A stretch of DNA of 39,806 nucleotides, from positions 1 through 39,806 of the forward strand of contig JAVSLW010000031.1 in NCBI GenBank assembly GCA_039666455.1, written 5' to 3'. This document shows positions 24,192 to 33,932 of this stretch, piece by piece. Source of the stretch: Methanobacterium sp. (lineage in GTDB: Archaea > Methanobacteriota > Methanobacteria > Methanobacteriales > Methanobacteriaceae). How positions within the stretch are numbered: the first letter of the stretch is position 1; the number at the start of each line of letters is the position of its first letter. Under the pieces are notes generated by a model. That model searched no databases. It was not told where the DNA came from and was given only the letters and a program-made list of their open reading frames with translations. Position numbers and translations under genes: made by a program.

Positions 24192-26084
24192 TTAGTGAGT
24201 TGCTGGATTTTTTAACCCTATATCTGGAACGATGTTAGTGATCTTCTGCATTTTATCAAGAAGACTTTTTTTACCTTTTCCAACAAGTGCATGTTCAAGA
24301 ACTTCACTTAAAGTAGATACTGGAATAATTTCAATCTTATTTTTGTACCTTTCCTCTATCAAAACATCATTCATGTTTGATTCAGGTATTAGAACTTTCT
24401 TTATTCCTGACTCTGCTGCAGCTTCAATTTTTCCGGTTACTCCTCCAACTGGAAGGACATCTCCTCGAACACTTAATGAACCTGTAAGTGCCACTGACTG
24501 GTCAACAGGGATATTTTCAAGGGATGAGACAACTGCTGTTGCAACAGAAACACTTGCACTATCTCCTTCAACTCCTTCGTAGGCTTGAAGGAACTGTATG
24601 TGTATGTCATAGCTTGATATGTCTGTTCCGGTGTGTTTTTTAATTAAAGCACTGACGTTTTGCACGGCTTCTTTAGCTATATCTCCAAGTTTACCGGTTG
24701 CAATAATCCTACCTTCTTCTTTACTTTGTGCCGGAGCAGCTTCTGCTACTATTGGAAGAATTATACCACTTCTATCTCCAATTACTGCAAGACCATTTAC
24801 AGTACCGATTTCACCGCCTTCAGATTTGAAAACTTTGTATTTTTTCCTTTGACCAATATAACGATCTGCAATTTGCTGTTCAAGGGTTCTTGCAAGTTTT
24901 TTGGCACTTAATACATGTGATACTTTAACATGATCTGCATTTTCTCCTTTGGCTATATCTCCAGCAGCCCTTACAAGGCCACCTAAATCCCTTAACCTTA
25001 AGGTTAATGTGTCTTTTTTACCAGATCTTCTTTGAGCCTCTCTTATAATTTCGGCAATAGCTTCTTTGCTAAAATGAGGTATTCTACCGTCTTTTTTAAC
25101 TTCTTGAGCAACAAATTGAACCAGTTTATCTCTATTTTCTGGTGTATCTGGCATTGAGTCTTTCATGAAAACTTCATAACCATATCCTCTTATTCTTGAT
25201 CTTAGCGCAATATGCATTCCTTCAAGTACCTGAAGGTTTCCAGATGCTACAAGAACAAAATCACATGGAACTTCCTGCGATCTGACCATTGCACCACTGC
25301 TTGTTTCACTCTGCCCGGTTATAGAATATTTCTTCTCCTGCATGGCTGTTAAAAGCTCTTGCTGAGTTTTATTTTTCATTGTACCAATTTCGTCAATGTA
25401 GAGGACGCCCTTGTTTGCCTTGTGGATCATCCCTGCCTCAACACGTTCATGTGCAGGTGTTCCTAACCCTCCGGACTGGTAAGGGTCGTGTCTGACATCA
25501 CCTAAAAGTGCACCAGCATGAGATCCTGTTGCGTCAACAAAAGGAGCTGTAACATTGCTTTCATTATTTACAAGAAGTTTTGGGACCATAATTGAGGTTC
25601 TGGGTTTTATCTGTTGAAGCGCAACGAAAACTATCGCTGCAGCTATTAAGGCCACTAAAATCTGATTCATTACAAATCCAACGATCATAATGAAGGCCAG
25701 TATGATCATTGTAAACATGTTTTTCTTCTCTTCCTGGCCCTTGGCCTTTGCTTTATAGTTTGCAACTATTTTTTTACCTTCACCTGCAGGCATGGCTCCA
25801 ATTAAGGGATTATGGTTATCTTCAATGTTTGGATAGACTAAAATATCCTGAAGTTCTTCTCCCGGTAATAGCTCTGCCATTCCCTTGGCTAACATGGACT
25901 TACCAATACCAGGTTCTCCAATTAAAAGAACATTCCTTCGCTGTTTAGCAGCTTTTTTCACGGTTTCAACTGCTTCTTCCTGGCCAATAATCTGGTCAAT
26001 TATTTTTTCTGGGACTTTAATATCCCCTGAACCTGAATAAATTCTTGATTTAAATGAATTTGTGTCTGAATTTAGATTTGCCAT
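24192..26084 (-). CDS. lonB: Archaeal membrane-anchored ATP-dependent protease LonB
   Basis: A 630-residue protein from the ATG at 26084 (MANLNSDTNSFKSR). The AAA+ module has Walker A GEPGIGKS (56-63), interrupted by a membrane hairpin at about 123-158 (MFTMIILAFIMIVGFVMNQ and what follows), and Walker B GVLYIDEIG. The C-terminal protease domain has the serine-lysine dyad in EGDSAS (Ser509) and VTGKIEAA (Lys552). It degrades misfolded cytosolic and membrane proteins. The frame continues upstream to an ATG at 26129, but GGGAGG lies between. A 13-codon ORF starting at 26091 is placed closer to that site, see findings. Length is normal for LonB. Confidence 0.93.
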   Translation of the reverse strand: MANLNSDTNSFKSRIYSGSGDIKVPEKIIDQIIGQEEAVETVKKAAKQRRNVLLIGEPGIGKSMLAKGMAELLPGEELQDILVYPNIEDNHNPLIGAMPAGEGKKIVANYKAKAKGQEEKKNMFTMIILAFIMIVGFVMNQILVALIAAAIVFVALQQIKPRTSIMVPKLLVNNESNVTAPFVDATGSHAGALLGDVRHDPYQSGGLGTPAHERVEAGMIHKANKGVLYIDEIGTMKNKTQQELLTAMQEKKYSITGQSETSSGAMVRSQEVPCDFVLVASGNLQVLEGMHIALRSRIRGYGYEVFMKDSMPDTPENRDKLVQFVAQEVKKDGRIPHFSKEAIAEIIREAQRRSGKKDTLTLRLRDLGGLVRAAGDIAKGENADHVKVSHVLSAKKLARTLEQQIADRYIGQRKKYKVFKSEGGEIGTVNGLAVIGDRSGIILPIVAEAAPAQSKEEGRIIATGKLGDIAKEAVQNVSALIKKHTGTDISSYDIHIQFLQAYEGVEGDSASVSVATAVVSSLENIPVDQSVALTGSLSVRGDVLPVGGVTGKIEAAAESGIKKVLIPESNMNDVLIEERYKNKIEIIPVSTLSEVLEHALVGKGKKSLLDKMQKITNIVPDIGLKNPATH

Positions 26085-26307
26085 GATCCATGACAACCTC
26101 CCTTTATCCATTTTGTTAAAAAATAACATTTTTCTGTAAATTATTTTAATGGTATTTTTGATATTAAATTTAGTAATATATATTATTGATATATATAAAT
26201 ATCTACTTTTCTATTTTCTTTAAAAAATATTTTTTTTTAAACCAGATGGATTTAATATTATTAAAATTTAATTCAGTTGAATATTATAACTGATTTAATG
26301 TAACACA

Positions 26308-26364
26308 AATTTATATATGTCTCAGTTAAATATATATGGTTTTAGTAGATTTCAACTAAACTAA
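26308..26364 (+). promoter_or_regulatory. Promoter region of cobyric acid synthase with short inverted repeat
   Basis: Two TATA-like stretches, AAATTTATATATG near 26307-26319 and TTAAATATATAT near 26326-26337, are followed by the inverted repeat TTTAGT-8 nt-ACTAAA (about 26341-26360) at the expected start. No cobalamin riboswitch was recognised. The 236 bases before the gene contain nothing else. Confidence 0.4.
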
Positions 26365-26404
26365 AATGGATAAATCAAATATTATTTTAGTGGAGGCAAA
26401 ATCA

Positions 26405-27928
26405 GTGGGTACTGTTAACAAAAATAAATGCATAATGGTACAGGGAACTTCATCGAATGCTGGAAAAAGTGTTGTTGTTGCTGCACTTTGCAGAATTTTT
26501 TCTAAAAGAGGATACAGAGTTGCACCTTTTAAATCTCAAAATATGTCCTTAAACTCCTACACAACTCATGAAAATGCAGAAATTGCCATGGCACAGGTTT
26601 TACAGGCTGAATCGGCAGGAATTGAACCTTCATATCACATGAACCCTATTTTGCTTAAACCAAAAGAAGACTTTATATCTCAGGTGATAGTGCATGGAAA
26701 ACCTGTTAGTGACATGAATTTCTATGATTATCAGACTTCTTTTAGAGGAAAGGCTTTAAAAGCTATAAAAGAATCATTGAATGCTCTAAAAAAGGAATAT
26801 GATATGGTTGTAATTGAAGGTGCAGGATCTCCAGCAGAAATTAACATGAAAGATAAAGACCTTGCAAACATGAAGATAGCACATTTAGCTGATGCGGACG
26901 TTATTTTAGTGGCAGACATTGATAGGGGAGGTGTTTTTGCATCTATTGCCGGTACTTTTGCTTTGCTGGATGATGAAGACAGAAAAAGGATAAAGGGAGT
27001 TATAATCAACAAGTTCAGGGGAAATCTGGATATATTAATCCCGGGGATACGTCAAATTGAAGAAATTGTGGGTGTGCCCGTTCTTGGTGTTGTGCCTTAC
27101 GATGAAAGCCTTAAACTTCCTGAAGAAGATTCAGCTTCTCTTTCAGAGCGAAAATACAGAAAAAATGAGAAAATAAAAATTGGAGTTATGAGACTTCCAA
27201 GAATCTCCAATTTCACTGACATTGACCCTCTTGAATACGAACCCGACGTGGGGATTAATCTAATTGAAATGGGGGACGAAATGGGTAAATTAGATGCATT
27301 AATCATTCCTGGAACCAGAAATACTGTAAGTGACATGGTAACTTTAAATGAAGCTGGTTTTACAGATGAAATTGTTCAATTATCAAAGGAAGTCCCTGTT
27401 TTTGGAATCTGCGGTGGATATCAGATGCTTGGAACCAGGGTTATTGATGAAACATTTAAAGAATCTAAATTAGGAACTGTTGATGGAATTGGGATTTTAG
27501 ATATTAAAACCAGGTTTGAAAGAATTGATAAGATTGTAACGAGGAGTAAAGCTGAAATTCTTGGAAATGGAATGTTTAAGTCTATAAAAGGAGATCTGGT
27601 TAAAGGATATGAGCTTCATGAAGGTTTAAGTGTTCTTGGAGATTCTAAACCTTTATTTAAAGTTGTTGAAGGATGTGGAAATCATCCTTTATCTGGATAT
27701 GATGGTGCTGTTGAAGGTTATGTTGCAGGAACTTATTTTCATGGGATATTTCATAACTTTAAATTTAGAAGAGTCTTTACAGATTATTTAAGAATTCAAA
27801 ATGGGTTAGAACCTATTGGATTTAGTGGAGATAACTTCGAAGCCTTAAAGAAGTTTTCAATTGATAGATTGGCAGAAATAGTTGAAGAAAACGTTGATTT
27901 ATCGATTATTGAAAACTCAATTGAATAA
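26405..27928 (+). CDS. cobQ: Cobyric acid synthase (CobQ/CbiP)
   Basis: A glutamine-dependent amidotransferase of about 507 residues. The N-terminal dethiobiotin-synthetase-like domain has MVQGTSSNAGKSVVVAALCR and FKSQNMSLNSY; the C-terminal class I glutamine amidotransferase has FGICGGYQMLG with the nucleophile Cys and HGIFHN with the catalytic His. It amidates four carboxylates of adenosyl-cobyrinic acid a,c-diamide. Start chosen at GTG 26405, with GGAGG at 26392-26396; ATG 26366 would add 13 residues not typical of the family and has no ribosome site. Corrinoid supply matters for the methyltransferase Mtr. It is monocistronic here, converging with uspA. Confidence 0.95.
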   Translation: MGTVNKNKCIMVQGTSSNAGKSVVVAALCRIFSKRGYRVAPFKSQNMSLNSYTTHENAEIAMAQVLQAESAGIEPSYHMNPILLKPKEDFISQVIVHGKPVSDMNFYDYQTSFRGKALKAIKESLNALKKEYDMVVIEGAGSPAEINMKDKDLANMKIAHLADADVILVADIDRGGVFASIAGTFALLDDEDRKRIKGVIINKFRGNLDILIPGIRQIEEIVGVPVLGVVPYDESLKLPEEDSASLSERKYRKNEKIKIGVMRLPRISNFTDIDPLEYEPDVGINLIEMGDEMGKLDALIIPGTRNTVSDMVTLNEAGFTDEIVQLSKEVPVFGICGGYQMLGTRVIDETFKESKLGTVDGIGILDIKTRFERIDKIVTRSKAEILGNGMFKSIKGDLVKGYELHEGLSVLGDSKPLFKVVEGCGNHPLSGYDGAVEGYVAGTYFHGIFHNFKFRRVFTDYLRIQNGLEPIGFSGDNFEALKKFSIDRLAEIVEENVDLSIIENSIE

Positions 27929-27959
27929 ATTAAAAAAATAAAGAAATATAGAATTTAAT

Positions 27960-28415
27960 TTATTCAATATCTTCTAAATGTTTATGTTTCGACCTTATCA
28001 AAAGTATAGTGCATGGAGCAGAGTGAACAACTTTTTCTGACACACTTCCAAGTAAATGCTTGTCTATTTTGCTTTTTCCAGTTCCCATGATGATGACATC
28101 CACATTTTCTTCTTCTGCAATTTTAACAATTTCTGATGCAGGGTCTCCTTCAACGAGCATGGGTCTGAAATTAATCATATATGTGTTTGGCTTGTGAAAT
28201 TCCTTTTCCATACGATTTAAAACATATTTTCCTTTTTTCTTTAGCTCTGTTACCATCATTTCCTTAACTTTCTTAGGGGTCAGGAATGGGGCAGATGTGT
28301 CTGCAACATAGAGCCCTATAACTTCCATTTGTCTTTCACCTATTAAATCTAAAGCATGTTCAATTATTTCATCCAGATATTCGCCAGTACTTGTTACCAA
28401 TATTTTTTTATACAT
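27960..28415 (-). CDS. Universal stress protein, UspA family
   Basis: A 151-residue UspA-fold protein beginning KKILVTSTGEYLDEIIEHAL and ending with the ATP-binding motif GTGKSKIDKHLLGSVSEKVV (G-x2-G-x9-G-S) and APCTILLIR. ATP binding is therefore expected. It lies four bases downstream of the cation antiporter gene and is certainly co-transcribed with it. Pairing of UspA proteins with transporters is common and suggests a regulatory partner, which is inference. Confidence 0.92.
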   Translation of the reverse strand: MYKKILVTSTGEYLDEIIEHALDLIGERQMEVIGLYVADTSAPFLTPKKVKEMMVTELKKKGKYVLNRMEKEFHKPNTYMINFRPMLVEGDPASEIVKIAEEENVDVIIMGTGKSKIDKHLLGSVSEKVVHSAPCTILLIRSKHKHLEDIE

Positions 28416-28419
28416 TTAA

Positions 28420-29424
28420 TCACCCTAAAAATCCTATCCTTATAACTGCATAGGTTATATAAGTTGCCATTAATATGATTCCATTAATTCTGGTAAGTTT
28501 CATTCCCTTACTGATCAATAAGAGAACCAGTATTGTAACAAAAATCATTGCCGGAGCATCAAAAGTAAGTGAAAGAGGTTCTACAGGCACATTTAGAATT
28601 AGAGCAGGTATTCCAATACCTATCATAATGTTAAATGTGTTACTTCCAAGTACAGTTCCTATTGATAGGTCATGCAGTCCTTTCATAGCAGATGAGAGCG
28701 TAACAACAAGTTCAGGTATACTTGTTCCAATTGCAAGTGTAAAGAGCCCCATGATCATTTCAGGAATGCCCAAAGCTTTTCCAAGTTCTACTCCACTATA
28801 AACTAACAATCTACATCCTATAATTAATCCAGCAAGTCCTATTACCATCCATATCAAAGTTTTAGGACTAATTGTTTTAAATTTAGATAAAATTGAACCT
28901 TCATTAATCTCAGATTCATTTTCAAGTCCAGTTTCAATTTGTGAATTATTTTTAGCAGATTCTTCTTTTTGAGATTTAATCAAGGCTCTAAGATAAAACG
29001 CATAGACCACTATGAAAACAACAGCTGCTATTTTACCAATATCTCCAAGGAACATGAAAAATATAAGAATAAGTGATGTAACAAGTGTTACCGCTCCATC
29101 TCGAGTTAATCCTTTAGGACTGGCTTTAATAACTCCTGCAAATGCTCCTGAAATACCAAGTATCCCTGCAATATTCCATATGTTTGATCCTATAACCACC
29201 CCAACTCCAATATCAGCACTACCGGTTAAAGTAGCAATCATTGCAGAACCAAACTCTGGAAGGGATGTTCCAATTGCTGAAGCTGTGACTCCAAGTATTA
29301 TTTGAGATATGCCCACAAGAGCCCCTATTTCTATCAGATTATCAACGAATATATCTGCAGATTTTATTACTATAATTAAAGAAACAATTAAAATTCCAAT
29401 CAATGCAAATAAAAACATTTCCAT
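28420..29424 (-). CDS. Calcium/sodium:cation antiporter, CaCA family (YrbG type)
   Basis: A 334-residue membrane protein with about ten helices and the two inverted alpha repeats of the Ca2+/cation antiporter superfamily: ASAIGTSLPEFGSAMIATLT with GSNIWNIAG, and TLAIGTSIPELVVTLSSAMK with GSNTFNIMIG. The acidic residues of the ion site (Glu in both (L/I)PE motifs) and the GSN motifs are intact. A charged loop of about 30 residues (KSQKEESAKNNSQIETGLEN onwards) separates the halves. It exports Ca2+ or another cation in exchange for Na+ or H+. It is first in an operon with uspA. Confidence 0.93.
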   Translation of the reverse strand: MEMFLFALIGILIVSLIIVIKSADIFVDNLIEIGALVGISQIILGVTASAIGTSLPEFGSAMIATLTGSADIGVGVVIGSNIWNIAGILGISGAFAGVIKASPKGLTRDGAVTLVTSLILIFFMFLGDIGKIAAVVFIVVYAFYLRALIKSQKEESAKNNSQIETGLENESEINEGSILSKFKTISPKTLIWMVIGLAGLIIGCRLLVYSGVELGKALGIPEMIMGLFTLAIGTSIPELVVTLSSAMKGLHDLSIGTVLGSNTFNIMIGIGIPALILNVPVEPLSLTFDAPAMIFVTILVLLLISKGMKLTRINGIILMATYITYAVIRIGFLG

Positions 29425-29548
29425 AAACTCACCGGAAGAATATTGCCTTTATCATCATATAAATGTATCGAGGAAGGAATCTGGTCTTGTAAATAAATTC
29501 ATGTTAAAAAAGTAGTAGATTTTTGTAATTCTACATTTATGATCTTTT

Positions 29549-30925
29549 TTATCCCAGGAATGGTTTTGCAATAGTTAACATGACTATAATGGTTATTATA
29601 ATGCCTATTGTGATTAAAGGTAGCCCTGCTTTGAGTATTTCCTTGATTTCAACGTATCTTGTTCCGTATGCCATTGCTACTGTTGGGTCAGCCATTGGGA
29701 GCATGAATGATAGTGAACAGGCGATTGCTACAGGTACTGCGTATGTTCCTACTGGTTGTGCCTGTGCTGCTGCCAGTGAGACAGATAATGGCACAAGTAT
29801 TGCAGCCAGTGCGATGTTGGACATTACCTGTGTGATACTCACTGCAATAATCATCAGGACTATCATTATGGCTACTGTTGACACGTCATTACCTAATAAA
29901 CCAATTAAATGATTAATTATCCATTCAGCTGCTCCTGTTTGCAGTAATGCTGCTCCAAGACTTAATGCCCCTCCAAAGAATATTATTAATCCCCAGTCAA
30001 CGTTTGTTTGAGCATCTCTCCAGTCTATTATTTTGAAGATAAAGAACAATGCAGCCCCGATTAAAGCAACTGAAAAACTGTTTAATCCAGTGTAATGTGT
30101 TGTGATCCATAAAAATATGGTGAATAACAGTATTCCTAATGATAATTTTTCTGTTCGTGTCATTGAGCCTAATGCTTCTATTTTTGAGGTAATGGTGTTC
30201 ATGCCACCGACTATTCCCTTTACCTCTGGTTTGAATACTGCGCCCATGAATTTCCATATTATAAACATCAAAATGATTGATAAAGGAAACCCAAAAATCA
30301 TCCAGTTTACAAATGGAATGTGGGTGTATGCTGCAGCCATCAGGTTGGGGGCAGTTCCTATCGGTGTACCAAATCCACCGGCCAGAGAACCATAAGATGC
30401 GCCGAGTACCATTGCCTTTGCAAAGTTACTTCCACCTTTTTCAGGGTTATTTGCTCCCATAATAGGTATAATCTCTTTAATTATTGGTAAGAGCATTGCA
30501 AAGGCCACCACATTTTCAATCCATGCTGAAAGTAATCCTGTTGAAAATACAGCGACGAAAATACTTTTATCTGGGCTGATTCCAAGTTTGCTGAGCATCG
30601 CGTAGGTTAAACGTGTAGCCAATCCACTTTTACGAATTGCTTCTGCAATAATGAAACCACCTATCATGAGGAAGATGATGGGATTTGCAAAGCCAATCAC
30701 AGCATCAGTAAAGGTTGCAACGCCAATAATGGGTTGTATAAAAAGTATGATTAAGGAGGTAACAGCAAGATGTAATGCTTCGCTTGCCCACATTATTATG
30801 GCGAATACAAGTAGTGCCATTGCTGCATGACCCGGATAGCTTAAACCATTCATAGGAATTAACATCACAACTATAAAAGCAACTATAGCTAAAGGCATTC
30901 CTAAATTCTTCATATTAATGTACAT
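29549..30925 (-). CDS. SLC13/DASS family anion permease
   Basis: A 458-residue membrane protein with about twelve hydrophobic segments. It has two DASS-type signature regions: SAWIENVVAFAMLLPI in the first half and TQVMSNIALAAILVPLSVSL in the second, the latter being the N-x-A-type sodium/substrate clamp region. GGFGTPIGTAPNLMAAAY is also typical. Substrates in the family are dicarboxylates, sulfate or phosphate, and the sequence alone does not decide. The start is MYINMKNLGMPL, with AGAGGCTT upstream; the second Met is possible. A long interrupted palindrome lies 26-68 bases upstream in the leader. Confidence 0.9.
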   Translation of the reverse strand: MYINMKNLGMPLAIVAFIVVMLIPMNGLSYPGHAAMALLVFAIIMWASEALHLAVTSLIILFIQPIIGVATFTDAVIGFANPIIFLMIGGFIIAEAIRKSGLATRLTYAMLSKLGISPDKSIFVAVFSTGLLSAWIENVVAFAMLLPIIKEIIPIMGANNPEKGGSNFAKAMVLGASYGSLAGGFGTPIGTAPNLMAAAYTHIPFVNWMIFGFPLSIILMFIIWKFMGAVFKPEVKGIVGGMNTITSKIEALGSMTRTEKLSLGILLFTIFLWITTHYTGLNSFSVALIGAALFFIFKIIDWRDAQTNVDWGLIIFFGGALSLGAALLQTGAAEWIINHLIGLLGNDVSTVAIMIVLMIIAVSITQVMSNIALAAILVPLSVSLAAAQAQPVGTYAVPVAIACSLSFMLPMADPTVAMAYGTRYVEIKEILKAGLPLITIGIIITIIVMLTIAKPFLG

Positions 30926-30950
30926 TTTGTAAGCCTCTAAATATGAAATA

Positions 30951-30993
30951 TTTGGAGTTCAAGAAAAACGTAGTTTTTCCTTCAAACTCCAAA
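30951..30993. repeat. Interrupted palindrome in the SLC13 permease leader
   Basis: TTTGGAGTT (30951-30959) pairs with AACTCCAAA (30985-30993). Inside it AAAAAC (30964-30969), loop GTA, GTTTTT (30973-30978) forms a second stem. The inner hairpin has the same A-rich stem and GTA loop as the twin-hairpin elements but is nested instead of side by side. It may be a related element or an RNA leader structure. Nothing else was found between 30926 and 31167. Confidence 0.45.
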
Positions 30994-31167
30994 AATTATA
31001 ACAATAACCTTATGATCTGGTGTTATATAAAGGTATTTTATAATGATTAATCATTAATATTTATTTTATAGATTACATATTTGCATTGATTTTTTTCAAA
31101 AGACAGTTAGTCAGTTCTAAATTTTGCTGATGGATTATTGAACCGGTTAAAATAAATGATTAGAACT

Positions 31168-33762
31168 TTATTTTGTGCCTTTGATGAAATTTCCAGTAGT
31201 AATGCCTCCAAGAGATATCTTTTTTATCTCTTTCTTCATCTTATTAATGGTTGAAGCTTCAAAATCTATTTCAATAGCACGTTTGTAAATAGAGCACATT
31301 AATTTACCATATTCTTCTGTACGTCCCTCTAAATCCAGTGAAACATTATCAATAGAGGTTTCAGTGATTTTGGACATAAAATCTATAAGAGATAGTTCTA
31401 CTGAGTTTAAAATAATTGTTCTACACTCCCTATCCAATCTTAATGGAAAAACACGATTTTTTTCATCTTTAATTCCTGAAAATATGTTATCTGGAACGTT
31501 TTTCTGGGATATATCTTTGATCAGGGAGGGCAGACAATCTCTGGAAATTAATGACTCAAGATTTCCCTGGACAATCAGCTCTAATTCTACCTTAATCTTT
31601 CTCTGGCGCACTCTGGATACAAGAACTTGAATTTCATCAAATGAAAGCTCTGGAGATATTCTAAGACATTTAAAATAGTCTTTAAGTGTATCTGCAGTTT
31701 CACTATTCCATATATTAAGTCCTGATGAGGCAAATAAGTTAATTTTAGGGTTTAAATCTAAAATGAACTTTGCAGCTCCCAGATCATCAACCATAACTCC
31801 ATTAACTCCAGCATCAAATGTTTGAATTAAAAGTGGTTTTATTTTATCCATAAAATTATTTGAAGTAATTTTAGGTAGTTTTAAGACTAAATTGACTCTA
31901 TTTTCTTTACAGAATGATAATGCTTCGTTAATTAACTTTAAAAGTTTTTCAGTTTCTATTTCAGCATGGAAATTGCAGTTAACTGGACTGTAAAGATTAA
32001 ACAGATTAAAATAAATTCTATTGCATCCGGCATCAACTGCTGCCTTTAAAACATCCAGATCATCAACATAAGCATTTAAATTTGGTGTTTTTCCCTTTAA
32101 TTCCACATTTGAAGAAAATTCTTTATTTAAAGTGTTTAATCGACTGTATGCTCTTTTCATTTTATCTTCAGAGGGTTTAAAAGATGATATAATCATCTCT
32201 CCAATTTTTTCAAACATTTCCCTTCTGACCCTGTTTAATTCACCGATAGGAGCAAATAAATTGCCAGGATAGTTTATGTTTATATTTCTTACTTTAAAAG
32301 GAGTGTTACCAGTTTTTTTAAATTGTCTGATAATTGTTTTTTCTTCAAGCGGTCTTTTAAGAGCTTTCACCATTTTAAAATCAGCGGTCCTCTCTAATTT
32401 CAGGGAACGATTTTCAAAGTTGAAATCACTTTTCAGTATGATTGCACCATCATTTTGAACCAGTATATCTAAATCTACCATAAGTTGATTTTTCAACTTA
32501 TTCCTGGATCCATGGATGATTTTTTGAGCTTCATCAACCAGTGCCTTACGTTTTGTTATGTAAAGGGCTGTTCCTGGCTTTAAATATCTTTGAACTTTAA
32601 ATTTAATCTTATTTTTGTTAACTTGCGGGGATTCATTCATTAACATTCCATAATCCTTCTGGCCCTTATTTGGCGGTAAAAAAACAATTCCATCTCCTTT
32701 TTGAGGGATAACATCTCCTTTAACCTCTACCAATGCTTCTTTTGTCTCTTTGTTATATCTAAGGACAGTACCGGCATAGAGTCCCCTGTTTCCCGGACGA
32801 TCCCGTCCCATTACTTTACTGTAATCATTTTCTAAAAGATATCCCCCTGTAAAACCTCTATTAAAAGCTAACTTAAGGTTATTAATGTCATCTTTTTCTG
32901 GTTTCCATTTTCCTTTTAAAATAGAGTCCAGAGCTTTCCTGTATATGCTCACCACAATTGCCACATACTCTGGAGACCTCATACGGCCTTCAATTTTAAG
33001 AGAACATATATTTAACTTTGTAATATTATCAAGATCTTTATATAATGCCAGATCACGGGTTGATAACAGGTACCTATTTTTAAGAGGAATTCGGGATAAA
33101 TTAGCAGGCCTTCCATACTCATCCTTTTCTCCCAAAACCAGATCATATTTCTTTCTACATGGCTGAGCGCACATTCCTCTATTTCCACTTCTACCCCCTA
33201 TAAATGATGATATTAAACACTGGCCAGAGTATGAATAACAGAGCGCTCCGTGGGCGAAAATTTCAAGCTCAATTTCTTCAATTTTAACATTTTCACTGAT
33301 ATTTTTAATTTCTGATAGTTTCATCTCTCTTGAAAGCACCACGCGCTTGAACCCCATTTCTGCTGCCCATTTAACTCCTTCAAGGTTGTGAATTGTCATC
33401 TGAGTAGATGCATGGAGCTTCAAATCAGGAACAAGTTCTTTTGCAAGTTTTGCAATGCCAATATCCTGAACTAAAATAGCATCCACACCTATTTTGTAGA
33501 GAAAAACAAGATATTCGGCAATTTCTTTAAGTTCACAGTCTTTAATGAGGACATTCACAGTAACATAGATTTTTACTCCTCTTAAATGCGCAAAATCTAC
33601 CGCTTCACTCAATTCTTCATCATTGAAGTTAGCTGCATAATGTCTTGCTCCAAATTGTTTTCCTGCAAGATAAACTGCATCTGCACCAGCATTCAGGGCA
33701 GCCTTGAGTGCATCCATACTTCCTGCAGGTGCCAGTAATTCAGGTATATGTTTTTCCATCAT
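31168..33762 (-). CDS. U32 peptidase family protein, long form (probable RNA hydroxylation type)
   Basis: An 864-residue protein. The N-terminal U32 domain starts ELLAPAGSMDALKAALNAGA and contains HGALCYSYSGQCLISSFIGG followed by GNRGMCAQPCRKKY, so four cysteines are placed to hold an iron-sulfur cluster. A DUF3656-like beta-rich middle (about 320-470) and a second U32-like half (about 560-800, with LKAAVDAGCNRIYFNL) follow. The characterised bacterial relatives RlhA and TrhP hydroxylate rRNA or tRNA bases using prephenate-linked chemistry rather than acting as proteases. I favour an RNA-modifying role, but substrate assignment is inference. It is transcribed alone, diverging from tmk. Confidence 0.85.
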   Translation of the reverse strand: MMEKHIPELLAPAGSMDALKAALNAGADAVYLAGKQFGARHYAANFNDEELSEAVDFAHLRGVKIYVTVNVLIKDCELKEIAEYLVFLYKIGVDAILVQDIGIAKLAKELVPDLKLHASTQMTIHNLEGVKWAAEMGFKRVVLSREMKLSEIKNISENVKIEEIELEIFAHGALCYSYSGQCLISSFIGGRSGNRGMCAQPCRKKYDLVLGEKDEYGRPANLSRIPLKNRYLLSTRDLALYKDLDNITKLNICSLKIEGRMRSPEYVAIVVSIYRKALDSILKGKWKPEKDDINNLKLAFNRGFTGGYLLENDYSKVMGRDRPGNRGLYAGTVLRYNKETKEALVEVKGDVIPQKGDGIVFLPPNKGQKDYGMLMNESPQVNKNKIKFKVQRYLKPGTALYITKRKALVDEAQKIIHGSRNKLKNQLMVDLDILVQNDGAIILKSDFNFENRSLKLERTADFKMVKALKRPLEEKTIIRQFKKTGNTPFKVRNININYPGNLFAPIGELNRVRREMFEKIGEMIISSFKPSEDKMKRAYSRLNTLNKEFSSNVELKGKTPNLNAYVDDLDVLKAAVDAGCNRIYFNLFNLYSPVNCNFHAEIETEKLLKLINEALSFCKENRVNLVLKLPKITSNNFMDKIKPLLIQTFDAGVNGVMVDDLGAAKFILDLNPKINLFASSGLNIWNSETADTLKDYFKCLRISPELSFDEIQVLVSRVRQRKIKVELELIVQGNLESLISRDCLPSLIKDISQKNVPDNIFSGIKDEKNRVFPLRLDRECRTIILNSVELSLIDFMSKITETSIDNVSLDLEGRTEEYGKLMCSIYKRAIEIDFEASTINKMKKEIKKISLGGITTGNFIKGTK

Positions 33763-33932
33763 TTTTTCCCAAATATGAAATTATTTTTATCATGTTTTTA
33801 AGGTAATTGTTTTTAATGAAGAAAATAGAAGATTATAATTAAAGGATTATTTCAGTATTAAATATAATAATTCTGATTTTCATGAGTAAATAATCACATA
33901 TAATTCTAACTCGGATGATCATCGGAGGTAAC

